This document shows, in pieces, positions 24,518 through 37,694 of a stretch of DNA of 64,000 nucleotides. The notes under the pieces were generated by a model. That model did not search any database and was not told where the DNA came from. It worked only from the letters and a program-made list of their open reading frames with translations. Source of the DNA: Balaenoptera acutorostrata (Eukaryota; Chordata; Mammalia; Artiodactyla; Balaenopteridae); assembly GCF_949987535.1 (NCBI RefSeq), contig NC_080072.1, forward strand, positions 56,396,460 through 56,460,459, written 5' to 3'. Position numbers and translations under genes: made by a program. Numbering within the stretch: the stretch's first letter is position 1; each line of letters begins with the position of its first letter.

Positions 24518-25205
24518 ATGGTGTTTTTGAGGTTTTTTTTAATCCTTGTTGATTTTCTGGGTAGTTGTTCCATCAGTTGTTGAGAGGGAGGTGTTGAAGT
24601 CTCCAAATATACTTGTGGATTTATCTGTTTCTCATTCATTCTATCAATTTTTGCTTCATCCTGTCATCTATCCTATTTTGCAGTTCTCTTGTTTGATTCA
24701 TAGACATTTAGAATTCCTATGTCTTCTTGGTGGATTGTCCCTTTTGTCATCATGTAATGTCCTTCTCTGTCTCTGGTCATTTTCTTTGGTCTGAACTCCA
24801 CTTCATCTCTCATTAATATAGCCATATCAACATAGATTTCTTTTGATTAATGTTTGCATGATACACTTTTTTATACTCTTGCTTTCAACCTGCCTGTATT
24901 GGTATATTTGAATTGAGTTTCCTTTTGGATATCATATACTTGGGTCATGATTTTGAATCCACTTTTCCAGTCTCTTTTAATTGGTTTATTTAGATCATTT
25001 ATATTAACATAATTTTTATATTAAGGATTCATTCTACTATTTTATGTTTTGTTTTCTGTTTGTTCTATATTTTCTTTTTCCTGCCTCCCTGTGAGTTACT
25101 TGAACATTTTTTAGATTTCCATTTTAGTATATCTCTAGTGTTTGTGAGTCTTTCTCCTTGTATAGTTTTTTTAGTGATTGTTCTTAGTATTACATTATAT
25201 ATACA

Positions 25206-25663
25206 TGATGCCAAAATCTCACCCTGTGTACACTGGTGCCAAGTCAAATATCAGAGACAGAGTTTTGGGTGAAGTAGAAAAGAACAGCTACATTGCCTTC
25301 CCAGGCAAAGGGGGGCACAGCAGGCTCCTGCCCTCGAAAACTATGTGTCCCAACCTGGGAGAATTTGGTGAGGGGTTTTATAGCAATAGTTCAAGGGTGG
25401 GGTTGCTGACAAGATTAGGGTGTGTGCAGCGCTTGCACTCCCTTCGTCTTGTGTCAGGTGGTCTCCTAATCTGATGAGCTTCTCTGCTCCCTTTAATCTT
25501 GCCTCAGGTGGTTTCTTGGCTGTTCCTCCCTTGATTAGCAACTGTTCGAATCTGCCCTTTGGAACTCAGGGAAGGTCATGGAGGCTGGAGTCTTGCCTAC
25601 AAGAAACGGGAGACAAAGCAGGCCTCCATGCCTGGGAACCCCACAGGGCCCTGCTCGGTTTCA
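25206..25663 (-). mobile_element. Solitary endogenous retrovirus LTR with 4-bp target duplication, in L1-C
   Basis: A 458-bp block in TG...CA form, flanked by TACA at 25202-25205 and 25664-25667. Four bases is typical of gammaretrovirus-like ERV1. On the minus strand a TATAAAA lies at about 25376-25382, and a decayed polyadenylation hexamer (AATGTA) lies about 85 bp beyond. This gives the direction. No internal retroviral genes remain, so this is a solo LTR left by recombination. Confidence 0.78.
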
Positions 25664-25744
25664 TACATAACATCACAGTCTAATGGTGTTAACATTTTAC
25701 CAGTTCCAGTGAAGTGCAGAAATCTTACCTTCCCTTTACATACC

Positions 25745-26200
25745 TATATTAGTTTCCTAGGGCAACTGTAACAAAACACCACAAGCTGGATAGCTTAAAA
25801 TAACTGAAATTCATTGTTCTGGAGGCTAGAAGTCCAAAATCAAGGTGTCAGTAGGGCCATGCTTCCTCTGAAACCTGTAGGGGGATTCATCCTCACCTCT
25901 TTCTAGGTTCTGGTGGTTTGCTGGCAATCTTTGGCATTCCTTGACTCTTATCTGCACAATTCCATTCTCTACCTTTGTCATGATGTGGTGTTCTCCCTGT
26001 GTCTCTGTGTCTTCACATGGCTGTCTTCTTACAAGGGTATGAGCCATAATGGATTAGGAGCGCATTCTACTACAGCATGACCTTATCTTAACTAGTTATA
26101 TCTTCAATGACCCTATTTCCAAATAAGGGCACATTCTAAGATACTGGGGATTGGGACTTCAACATATCTTTTTTGAGGGAAAACACTTCAACCTCTAACA
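25745..26200 (-). mobile_element. MLT1-like MaLR LTR in L1-C
   Basis: On the minus strand it starts TGTTAGAGGTTGAAG and includes AAAGATATGTTGAAGTCC and GGACTTCTAGCCTCCAGAAC. It ends near CCTAGGAAACTAATATA, the pattern of the mammalian MLT1/MST LTR family as I recall it. It is inserted in L1-C text on both sides. It is the oldest-looking of the datable inserts and sets a minimum age for L1-C. Confidence 0.7.
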
Positions 26201-27885
26201 CTGCCTTTTTCCTGCCCCATTTAAAATATAATTATCTTAAGTATTTTCTCTGCATGCATTTATAACCACATCAGATAGTATTTTGGTTTTTGCCCCAATC
26301 ATAAATCATAATTTGGAAACTCAAGAGGAGAAGTAAAATATATTGTAATCTAACCAAATTTTTACTCTTTCCATTTCTCTTTCTTCCTGCCTAACATTCC
26401 AAGATTCCTTCTTTCATCATTTCCTTTCTGTTTTGAAAACTTCCTTAGCCATTCTCTTAGGGTAGATCTAGCAACATATCCTCTTAGTTTTCCTTCATCT
26501 GAGAATGTCCTGATTTCTGTTTCATTCCTGAAGAATATTTTCACTGGATACAGAATTCTAGGTTGACAGTTCTTTTCTTTTAAAACTTGAAAAATGTGCC
26601 ACATCCGTCTGGCCTTCAAGTTTTCTGATGAGAAATCCTGTCATTCAGATTGTTTTTTGCACATGGTATAGGGTAAGGTATTGTTTCTCTCACTGCTTTC
26701 AACATTTTTCCCTTGTCTTTATTTTTCAGAAATTTGCCTATGTTGTGTCTTGATGTGGATTTCTTTGGTTTTAACCTGTTTGACATAGGTTTAGCTTCTT
26801 GAATCTGTGGGTTATAGTGTTGTTGTTTGTTTGTATTCGTTATGTGTGTGTGTATGCCAGATTTGAAAGTTTTCAGCCATTATTTCATGAAGTACTTTTT
26901 CATTCCTGCCCTCTTTTTCCTCTCCTTCTGGGACACCAATAACATGAATACTAGATCTTCCTTATACTCCCACAGGTCCCTGAGTGCCACCTCATTATTG
27001 CCAGGTACTGGTAGGAGTCCAGGTTCTTCCTTGCCATCTCTTGACACACAAATGGGGGAAAGAGCTCCTCATTACTGCTGAACTGGGGTAGGAATTTCCA
27101 CTCTCTACTAGGCCTTTCTGATACCACCCTGCCTGGGAAGGGCAAGAGTGCCTAATTATTTCTCACCATGTGGCCTCCACTGACAGCTCAGTGGTATGAC
27201 CTTGTTACCTCTGGTCAGTGGTAGAAATTCTGACTCCCCAGTAGCTCTACTCTCATACCACTGCAGTGAGGAGGGAGAACACCTCGTTATTACCACATGA
27301 AGATGGAAGTTCAGGCTCCCCATGTGGTCTCCACTGACACTGCAGGAAGTGGAGAGCTTGTTACTCCTGGGTGGGGAAAGATCCAGCCCCTCCCTGCTTG
27401 ACATTACTGTGCAGGAGGAGGTTGGGGCACTTTCTTAGGGCCTGATGAGGAATGAAGTCTAGGCTTCCCACTCAGGCTTTGAGAATGGATGTGGGTGAGG
27501 CCACAGTTTTTTCTGTAGTGTTTGGCTGTAGAGTGGTTATTGTGTAAGTTTTCTATCTTACTAGACTGCCTTTTTCCTGGTTCTTTGGAGAGAGAGTAGA
27601 CTTTTGTTGGGCTGTTTTTTGTCTGTGCTTAGTGGTGTTTCTGGTTTACTAGCTTCTTCAGTTCCAACTCTCGGGTGCCTGAGGCAACAAGAAAACACAT
27701 GGAATTTATCACAGTAGCATTACTCGGGTCCCAAAGTCCTGAACCAGTCTGCCTCCTTCTCTCCACCTTTCAGAGTCTTCTTATGTTTTTTATATATAAT
27801 GTTCAAGGTTTTTAATTGTACTTAGTGGGAAAAATAGGGAAAATTATGTTCGTTTCATCTTCCCAGAAGCAGAAGTCTCCAGTTT

Positions 27886-28250
27886 TTAGTCTAGGCACCT
27901 TAGGGAAATGTAAAGAAGCATATAAAACACAGTCCTTGCCTTAAATTCAAGTCTGATAGATAGGGTACCAATACTTTTAGAAATAAATGGTGGACCTATA
28001 TAAAATGGAAATCCTATGAAATAAAAACATCTTTCTTCCATCTGCGTTACCACAGCTTCTTTCTTATATCTCCATTTTGTGATCATTTTGTACTGTTCAT
28101 TATTTACTTATCTCTTTGCCCAACTGGATTGTAAGTTTCTTGAAGTCTTAGTTGCCTTGATAACTCCTGGAACTCAGAATAGTGCTTATCAGTAAAGATT
28201 TTTTAAATCAAATTGAAACTCTGAAACTTCTGTTTCTTTTATTATGTCTG
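27886..28250. other. Intron, mostly unassigned; L2-like end
   Basis: No gene. CAACTGGATTGTAAGTTTCT near 28120 through CTTATCAGTAAAG near 28190 resembles an L2 3' end (+). The rest shows nothing I recognise. Confidence 0.45.
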
Positions 28251-29159
28251 ACAAAATATGTGAAAATCTCTCCTGTAACAAAACATCTAGAAATTCTGGA
28301 TAAAATACAACAGATGTTCTTTTAAATGCATAGCTGAGCTCAAAAGAATATAAAGAAAATTCCAAAGCATCAACTCCAAAGTTGGAGCTGCAGACTAGAC
28401 TGACAAATGATCATGACAAATCATGATCAACTTGAAGGCATTTGCAGATACCAGGAAATCAGAACTTTAGGTTTGAGATTGAAGGTAGATAGAAGACAAA
28501 GCTTAGGGCATGTTTAAGGTGAGCAGTTGGAACTCCCTCTCCACCACCACACGCACATGTACACATAAAGTCAGGACCATCAAAGAGATACTGTCAGTTG
28601 AAGCCTGGGCTAGAAAAAAATTTGCCCTTCAGTAACAGAAGATGACAAGGCAACTTGTCTTTCAGCCTCAGTTTTAGGTAGGAAATATTACTTCCCCGAG
28701 AATCTATAATCACTAATATGCCTTCTTCACACATGTTTGAGATTCAAATGTACATAACCTTCATTGTCTGGGAAACCTCAAGATGTAAAATTAACTCAAA
28801 CTGATCCACCTTTTATAGAGTCCCAATGTATCTAAGAGAAGCAAAAGCAAATTAACTTCAAAGAAATATACCTTAATGTAGGCCCCTCAGGATTTCCACA
28901 GATTGGAGCTCAAACATATGCACACAATCAATAATTCTAAAACCAGAGTAGGAAATAAGCTACCATAAGCAAAAGTCAGGAGAAACAGAACAGCAGAAAT
29001 AACCCCCCCAAATCAGATGCTGAAATATAAAGTAACTATTTTTAAAATATTTAATGAAAAAATAGAGAAAATGAAAATATGACCAAGGAACAGGAGATTA
29101 TTAAAAATGAAATTACAGATTTGAAAAAGAATCAAAGACATTAAAAATAATCATTGAAA

Positions 29160-29471
29160 TGAACCTATCCACAAAATAGAAACAGGCTCATAGACATAGA
29201 GAACAGACTTATGGTTGCCAAGGGGGAGGGGGAGAGGGAGAGGGAGAAGGATGGACTGGGAGTTTGGGGTTGGTAGATGCAAACTATCACATTTAGAATG
29301 GATAAACAACAAGGTGCTAATGTATAGCACAGGGAACTATATTCAATATCCTGTGATAAACCATAATGGAAAAGAATATTAAAAAAGAATGTCTGTGTGT
29401 GTATAACTGAGTCACTTTGCTGTACAGCAGAGATTGCCACAACATTGTAAATCAACTTCAATAAAAAAAAA
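29160..29471 (+). mobile_element. 5'-truncated young L1 (3' UTR only)
   Basis: Consists of the L1 3' UTR with its G-rich tract (29220-29250), TATAGCACAGGGAACTATAT and ACCATAATGGAAAAG, ending in an A tail at 29462-29471. The duplicated target CATTGAAAT is at 29151-29159 and 29471-29479. It is inserted in L1-D ORF1. Confidence 0.88.
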
Positions 29472-29756
29472 CATTGAAATAAAAAACTCAATGGATAAGT
29501 TAAAAGTAGATTAGACAGTTGAAGAGAGAATTAATTAAATGGAAAGACAAGTATAAAGAAATAAGCCAGAAAGCATCACAGAGAAATAACATGTCTAATT
29601 GCAGTTCCAAAGAGAGAGAATAGCAAAAATGGGGAAAGAAGAGATATTCAAAGAGATAATAGGTGAGAATTTTCTAGAATTGGTAAAAGACATAACTCCT
29701 CAGCTTCAAAAATAATAATTCCCAAACAGGATAAATGAAAGAAAATCTTTCTCAGG

Positions 29757-30298
29757 TATGGCAGATTTGATAGATTAGCTCATTCAACTTTGTTTCAGCC
29801 TCTTTCAAGTGGGCCTTCCTGTAATGTAGATGCTAAAAAGCTAAAACCTATATTTCCCATCTTACCTTTACAGGTAAGTTTTCAGATACATTCAGGTGTT
29901 TTGCCAATCACATGTATTCACATGAGTCTTGAATTCAGAACCAAGTGGGAGGGAGAAGTGGTAGTATGTAGGCATCCATTTACTTATATGGATCTAGGGT
30001 GTGCATCATAGCTCTGGAACAAACAGGTGTGATGGCAGCTTCCTGACTGTGAATTATAGCTAAGATGGTATGATGGTATGATGCTGGATGCAGCAGTTGG
30101 TCCAGAGGCTTTCCAGTTCTCCAGCTTCATAAATGTGAAAAAGAAAAATATTCCTTTGGCAAGATAATTCTGTAGTAGTGTTCGTAAGTCATTCCCAGAG
30201 AGCCTAAATATGTTGAGCATTTCTTTCCGAATTGAAATTATTAAATTATTTTCTGCTTTAGATAGAGGTATTATCTGCAGTTGAATCCTGATTGATAC
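29757..30298. mobile_element. LTR-like block inside L1-D
   Basis: A 540-bp block that interrupts L1-D ORF1 text and ends GTTGAATCCTGATTGATACC, a phrase seen at the ends of several old ERVL-type LTRs. The family is not recognised and no target duplication was resolved. Confidence 0.35.
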
Positions 30299-32009
30299 CT
30301 GTTTTCAAAAAGCACACTAAAATTGCTGAAATCCAAAGACTAAGATCTTAAAAACATCCAGAGATAAAAAACATATTACCAACAAAGGCATAACAAATAG
30401 TCTACAGAAGGCTTATCAACAGCAACAGTGGAAGCCAAAACACGGTAGACTATTATCTTCAAAGTGCTGAGAGAAATTAACCATCAAGTTAGAATTGTAT
30501 ACCCAAATATCTTTCAAGAACAAGGATAAGGTAGAAACATTTTGAGACAAATAGAAATGATGAAATTTTACTAGTACACCTCACTAAAAGACCTTCTAAA
30601 ATATATTCTTTAGGAGGAAGAGTTGAGATACAAGAAAGAACAGTGAAGGAGAAAAAGTGACAAACCTATGGGACTATCTGAACAAAATATTATGACTTTA
30701 ATAACATCTAATTTGAGAGATTTTTTTTTAAGGAATTAAAATGATGACAAAATAACATGTGAGACACAAGAGAATAATCTTAGTCCATAGTTCCTAAGGT
30801 CTTTCTTATTTGGGGTTAGGGTACATTCAGTGATTAATTTTGGATTTTACATATGCTTTTTTGGTAACCACTAAAAACAGTCATTGATTTCACAATTTCA
30901 ATTACAAAAACATGAAGGAGTAAATGGGATTATAAAAACCAAATCCAAAAGAAATCAGGAGAAGGGGAAAAGGGAAGCAGAGAAAAGTGAGGACAAATAC
31001 AAAGCAAAAAATGAAGGGGTAGAAATAATTCAAAATATATCAGTAGTCACAGTAAATATAAATGAACAGAGCTACGCAATTAAAAGACAAAGACTCAAAT
31101 GGGGAAAAATCCAGGTATCTACTGTTCATAAGAAACATGGTTAAAACATAAATACATAGTAATTTTGAAAGAAAAAGATACAAAAAGATACATGCCATAC
31201 AAGTATTGACTAAAAGAAGGCTGGACTAGCTATTTTAATAACAAAGAAATTTAAGGCATTATTCATAACAAGTGTGTTCATTACATTGTTATTATAAGAT
31301 TCAATTTACCACACCCCAAAAAAAGACAACTCTAAACTTGTATGGAAAATTTTAAACAAAAATTGACAGAATTACAAAGGAGAGATAGATAACTACTCTA
31401 TCATGATGAGGTATTTTAACACAGTAACTCAGCACAAAAAATATGAATAAGATTGATAAAATTTGAGTAACATAACAAAATGATTTACTATACTCAACAA
31501 TTAAAGGATACATGATCTTCTCAACCACGCATGGAGTAATTATTAAATCTGCCAATACTAGCTTTGAAGCAAAGTTCAACAAATTTTAAAGAACATGCAT
31601 AGCATGTTCTCTGACTATTAGTTAAAACAAAACAGGATTAGTCAAAATAGCCCATATATTGGGAAACTTAAAACTACACTTGTAAATATGAGTTAAAAAA
31701 GAAATCATAATAGAAATATTGAAATACTTAGAATGGAATCATAATGAAAATACTATAAACCAAAGTAAGATGTAGCTAAAGTGGTTCTTAGAGGGAAATG
31801 TTTACATTAAATGTTTACATTAGAAATAGGCTGAAGAATAATGAACTAAGTATTCAACTTGAGTAATTAGAAAACAGATGAATAGAATAAACCCAATGAG
31901 AAATGAAGAATGATACTGATAAAAGGCAGAAATTAATGAAAAAAAATAGGCACAATGTTGAAGATCAACAGGTATCTAATTTTGTTCCTTTCTGAAGCCC
32001 TAAGACTAC

Positions 32010-34370
32010 AACAAAGGAATTTATTTATAAAGCATAAACCCACAAGGAGAAGACTCAATAAAATTTTAGAAGCTAGAAAGTAAATGGGTTACTGCTAACT
32101 GCCTTAACTAACCCAAGAAAGCCAAATTCTAAGTCAAGCACCTCCAGTTTACATCAGAGAATTGATTCTCGAGTATCAGGCATTAGCAGCAACAGGCAGT
32201 TTGGCAAAGGAGATGGAGGAGGCGTCTAAAATAAAGAGGTTTGGTTAAAAGCTTTAAGAAACTGTTAATTGCTTAGGCTCTGTCACCCAGCTGCATGCCA
32301 TGGAGCAACTGCAGAAGTCTGCAGGTTTATTCTCTGGAAAGGGTGAACAGTATCTCTAGATTGAATTTTGCTAGGCACAATTGAGCATGCAAATACTGTA
32401 CTGAAATCAGGTAAATTGGGTGACCTTATGCATGCTTTATGAATGCTGAATGCAAAGACATCTAGGCAGAATATTGAAAGAATCTTCTTATAGGGAATAT
32501 GAGCAACCTAAAAGACCTGATGATATTGGGGGTTCCCTAACAATTGGCCCAGAAAAATAACCCTATGGTGAAGGTTACTAGTCTAAAGCCCTCAATCATA
32601 TGCTTAGAGCTTGTGATCACCTTTTTAGTTTTCTACTCTTTAAGAATGAGGAGACAGTGCCAGACATATGATGAATGCATTCAATATGAAAGAGGCCAAA
32701 ACAAATAATAAGGGAATAAATCAGCTTAGAGTAAACAAATTTTGCATGAAGAAACTTCAAAAACAACAAAATGACAGCAAATATTATAATTCATTAATAT
32801 TCCTAGATATATACTGTATCTATGAATCAAGAGTAAGATGCTATAAAAAAGGAACATTCAGAGAATCCCCCCAAAGAGGATATTAAAAATATGATAAAAT
32901 GAAAAGCTGAAATGAAGGGTTTGAAAGATATAGTTAAAGAAGGCACTGGAATTCTTTCTCCTGAACATACATTGTTATTGTCTTATGGTCCATCACCCCC
33001 TATTCACCAGCAAGCATCTACCACAGGAGAGACACTAAACCCATGGTATGGTCCAAAGTAAACAGGACAGCTTGGGGCCTCAGGACCTTGGGCCCACTCA
33101 CCATCACTGCTGTGGCCAAATAGCAAGTGTTTCCTTAAGTTCATGGACCACACCCTGGGGGCCATCAGAATTATGAGAAAGAAATGGAGAATAGAAGGGA
33201 CTCAATGGAATTATTACTGAGCCAGAATAGAAGGACCAGCATAAAAAAGGGGGAGGGGGTACTGTGCAGAGAAAATGGAAGGGAGGAAATCATCACCAAA
33301 ATAATTCAAGAAAATATCCTACAATTGAAATATATGAGTTATTAGATTGAAAGAACCCACTGGGTACTAAGCATAGTGGGTGGAAATAGACCCATGCCAG
33401 TTTCAGAATTACAGACAAGGACAGTTCTACAAGTTTATAGAGTTAGAAGGCAGATATACACACAAAGGATCAGGGATCAGAATGGTTTTGGACTTACCAA
33501 AGCAAAACTGGAAGCCAGAATTATAGGATAATAACCTAGCCAAACTGTCGATAAAATATGGTGACAAAATACATTTTCATACATTCAAGTTCTCACAAAA
33601 ACTTATATTCCATAAACTATTGCTCAGGAACCTGTTGAAGGATGTGTTTGACCAAAATGAGAGAGAAAACCAAAAAGGAGGAAGACATAGGATGCAAGAC
33701 ATAGGAAATCCAACACAGAGAGAGGTGAAGGCAATTCCCAAGGTGAAGGCGAAGGGAAGGGATTTTTCAGATGATAGCAGTACACTAGACAGGCAGCCAG
33801 TCCAGAATGAAGCAGTGTGACTCCAGACACATATATGTTGAGGGCATTCTGTATTATACTACTCTTGACCTGATAGTATATAGGTAGTCTGTCCCCAGAA
33901 TCTTATCTGTACTTAGCTTGCATGGACCATGTGCTGATGAAGTTCTTGCTCTCTCTCACGTGCCCTGCTACCTGGATAACCAAAGACATTCATTTCACCC
34001 CACAGAAGAATTTTGCTTTGAACTACTTCTGAGAGCTGAAGATTGGCCCTGGTAAGTAAGCTTAGAAGGAGAAAATAGAGAGTATCCCACCCCCACTGAT
34101 CATATCCCTGTCACATCTCAGCACCTGGCCCACACTGCAGATCTGCCAAATGCCTTCACTATGCTGAACTCTGTGCTTCCTGGGACTCATTCTTACCTCC
34201 CTCAAATGGGGCAATGATAAACTCAGAAAAGCTGAAGGCATACTATGACTCTCTTAAGCTCATCTCTGAGAACCTTCATCAAACAGTGGCAATAATGTCC
34301 TTTTCATGCACAGCCAGGTTTGTGCTTTCCTGATGATTTTTAAGTTAATCACCCCTTTCATTTGTTTAGA
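32010..34370. other. Unidentified 2.3-kb block in L1-D
   Basis: It lies between the L1-D endonuclease end and RT. It has no open frame above 72 codons and no repeat I recognise, with mixed composition including a short GGGGGAGGGGG tract at 33248. It may be an old retroelement interior or host sequence separating two L1 pieces. Confidence 0.4.
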
Positions 34371-34870
34371 TGCAAATACTTATAGTTAAAATAACAAAAT
34401 ATAAAAACTACATGATGATAGCAATAGATTCAGAGAAAGCATTCTGAAAAATTCAGCTGCTATTTATGATCTAAATAAACCACATAAACAAAATAAAACC
34501 CTTTACAAACTCAATAGAAGGAAACTTTCTCAACCTGTAAACTGCAGCATCTAACACATTTAGTCATGAAATGTTTTTAAAAGTTACCTTTAAAATCAAG
34601 AAAAAAAACAAGGGTATCCATTGTCACCACTTCTGTTCAACACTACACTGGTGGAAGTCCTGTCCAACATAGTGTTTGCAAATGACATGATCGTGTACAG
34701 AAAATACCACAGAACAGGTACCAAAAAACTACTAGAAGCAATAAGTGGAATTCAGCAAGGTCACGAGATTCAAGTCAGTATTAAAAAATCATATTTCTAT
34801 GTACTAGCACCAAACAATTGGAAAGTGAAAGTTTTGAAAGTACAATTTACAGTACCATCAAAAAACATCA

Positions 34871-35179
34871 GGGCTTCCCTGGTGGCACAGTGGTTGAGAA
34901 TCTGCCTGCCAATGCAGGAGACACGGGTTCGAGCCCTGGTCTGGGAAGATCCCACATGCCACGGAGCAACTAGGCCCATGAGCCACAATTGCTGAGCCTG
35001 CGCGTCTGGAGCCTGTGCTCTGCAACAAGAGAGGCCGCGATAATGAGAGGCCCGCGCACCACGATGAAGAGTGGCCCCCACTTGCCGCAACTGGAGAGGG
35101 CCTTCGCACAGAAATGAGGACCCAACACAGCCATAAATAAATAAATAAATAGATAGATAGATAGATAAATAAATAAAAA
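34871..35179 (+). mobile_element. CHR SINE in L1-D
   Basis: Starts GGGCTTCCCTGGTGGCACAG, with B box GGTTCGAGCCC, and ends in an AAATAAAT tail that turned into (TAGA)n at 35150-35166. L1-D ORF2 text lies on both sides. A clear target duplication was not resolved. Confidence 0.88.
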
Positions 35180-35760
35180 TTTAAAAGCTACAGTGATCAA
35201 CTATTAAAAAAAAACAGAACTTACCAACCGGTTCCTTTAAAAAATAAAAAAATCAAATGTTTAAGGATTAAATTTAGCAAATATATGCAAGCTCTGTATG
35301 TTAGAAATTGTGGTGAACAGTTTTTTGCTGAGCAAAATTAAAGAAGCCCTAAATAAATAGATGTATCATTTTCATGGGTTAGAAAACTTCAGTGTTATTA
35401 AGATGTCAGTTCTCTCCAAATTGATCTATAGGTTCAATGCAATCACAATCAAAATCTCTGCAGGCTTTTTGGTAAAAATTGAGAAACAATTTATGAAATT
35501 TACATGGAATGCAAAAGACCTAGAAGAGCCAAAACAATTTTGAAAAAGAGCAACAAAGAGGCTTATCTACAGAACAGAAACAGACTCACAGATGTAGAGA
35601 ACAGACCTGTGGTTACCAAGGGTGGGGGTTGGGGGTGGGGAAGGGATTGGGAGTTTGGGATTAGTGGATGCAAACAATTATATATAGAATGGATAAACAA
35701 CAAGGTCCTACTGTATAGCACAGGGAACTATATTCAATATCCTGTAATAAACCATAATGG

Positions 35761-37640
35761 ATCAACGCAATCTCTATCAAATTACCAATGGCATTTTTAC
35801 AGAACTAGAACAAAAAATCTTAAAATCTGTATGGAGACAAAAAAGACCCCAAGTAACCAAAGCAATCTTGAGGGAAAAAAATGGAGCTGGAGGAATCAGA
35901 CTCCCTGACTTCAGATTATACTACAAAACTACAGTAATTAAGACAATATCTTACTGGCACAAAAACAGAAATATAGATCAATGGAACAGGATAGAAAGCC
36001 CAGAGATAAACTCATGCACCTATGGTCAACTAATCTATGACAAAGGAGGCAAGAATACACAATGGAGAAAAGACAGTCTCTTCAATAAGTGGTGCTTGGA
36101 AAACTGGACAGCTACATGTAAAAGAATGAAATTAGAACACTCCCTAACACCATACACAAAAATAAACTCAAAATGGATTAAAGACCTAACTGTAAGACCA
36201 GACACTGTAAAACTCTGAGAGGAAAACATAGAAAGAACACTCTTTGACATAAATCACAGCAAGATCTTTTTTGACCCACCTCCTAGAACAATGGAAATAA
36301 AAACAAAAACAAATGGGACCTAATGAAACTTAAAAGCTTTTGCACAGCAAAGGAAACTATAAACAAGACGAAAATACAACCCTCAGAACGGGAGAAAATA
36401 TTTGCAAACAAATCAATGGACAAAGGATTAATCTCCAAAATATATAAACAGCTCATGCAGCTCAATATATTTTTTAAATAAATTTATTTACATATTTATT
36501 TATTTTTATTTTTGGCTGCATTGGGTCTTCGTTGCTGTGCACGGGCTTCTCTTGTTGCAGAGCACGGGCTCTAGGTGCACAGGCTTCAGTAGTTGTGGCA
36601 CGTGGGCTCAGTAGTTGTGGCTCACAGGTTCTAGAGCGCAGGCTCAGTAGTTGTGGCACACGGGCTTAGTTGCTCCACGGCATGTGGGATCTTCCCGGAC
36701 CAGGGCTCGAACCCATGTCCCCTGCATTTGCGGGTGGACTCTTAAACCACTGCGCCACCAGGGAAACCCACAGCTCAATATTAATAAAACCCAATCAAAC
36801 AATGGGCAGAAGACCTAAATAGACATTTCTCCAAAGAAGACATACAGATGGCCAAGAGGCACATGAAAAGCTGCTCAACATCACTAATAGAGAAATGCAA
36901 ATCAAAACTACAGTGAGGTATCACCTCACACCAGTTAGAATGGGCATCATCAGAAAATCTACACACAACAAATGCTGGAGAGGGTGTGGAGAAAAGGGAA
37001 CCCTCTTGCACTGTTGGTGGGAATGTAAATTGATAACAACCACTATGAAGATCAGTATGGAGGTTCCTTAAAAAACTAAAAATAGAATTACCATATGACC
37101 CAGCAATCCCACTACTGGGCATATACCCAGAGAAAACTATAATTCAAAAAGACACATGCACCCCAATGTTCACTGCAGCACTATTTACAATAGCCAGGTC
37201 ATGGAAGCAACCTAAATGCCCGTCGACAGATGAATGGATAAAGAAGTTGTGGTACATATATACAATGGAATATTACTCAGCCATAAAAAGGAACGAAATT
37301 GGGTCATTTGTAGAGACGTGGATGGACCTAGAGGCTATCATACAGAGTGAAGTCAGAATGAGAAAAACAAATATCGTATATTAATGCATATATGTGGAAT
37401 CTAGAAAAATGGTACAGATGAACTGGTTTGCAAGACAGAAATAGAGACACAGATGTAGAGAACAAATGTATGGACACCAGGGGGGCAAAGTGGGGGTGGT
37501 GATGGTGGTGGTGTGATGAATTGGGAGATTGGGATTGACATATATACACTAATATGTGTAAAATAGATAACTAATAAGAACCTGCTGTATTAAAAAAAAT
37601 TCAAAAAATAAAATAAACCTACATTAACACATCACAAAAA
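35761..37640 (+). mobile_element. L1-F: 5'-truncated L1 inserted in L1-E
   Basis: Starts within ORF2 (protein text [20 protein letters not shown] at 35757-36218), runs through the C-terminus ([20 protein letters not shown] at 37166-37384) and a 3' UTR with G-rich tract at 37481-37513, and ends in A-rich sequence. AACCATAATGG at 35750-35760 is repeated at 37641-37651 as a perfect target-site duplication. It carries its own SINE. Confidence 0.9.
36469..36770 (-). mobile_element. CHR SINE inside L1-F
   Basis: Minus-strand SINE with T-rich tail at 36469-36515 and head at 36752-36770. A perfect 11-bp duplication, CAGCTCAATAT, lies at 36458-36468 and 36771-36781. It is the innermost layer of the nest. 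Confidence 0.92.
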
Positions 37641-37667
37641 AACCATAATGGAAAAGAATATGAAAAA

Positions 37668-37694
37668 GTATATATATATAATATATATATATAA
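37668..37694. repeat. (TA)n microsatellite in L1-E
   Basis: TA repeats with one interruption in the L1 3' UTR. The equivalent position in the copy at 46356 is also expanded. Confidence 0.8.

Larger units (their letters stand above)
7490..27885 (-). mobile_element. L1-C: ancient nearly full-length L1, split by six nested insertions
   Basis: Minus-strand L1 text continues in correct order across gaps. The 3' UTR and ORF2 end lie at 7490-8159 and 8481-9602. ORF2 middle follows at 15640-15730 and RT/EN at 23255-24160 and 24518-25205. The ORF2 start and ORF1 are at 25664-25744 and 26201-26950, and the 5' UTR at 26950-27885. Removing the inserts leaves about 5.3 kb, close to a full L1. All frames are broken. 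It hosts an ancient MLT1-like LTR, so it must be old. About 50 bp of the expected L1 text is missing around the L1-A insertion. Confidence 0.8.

Noticed and set aside
34871..35179. tRNA genes at the tRNA-like heads of the repeats
   Set aside because: A and B box-like parts are present, but no cloverleaf closes. They are the heads of tRNA-derived SINEs.
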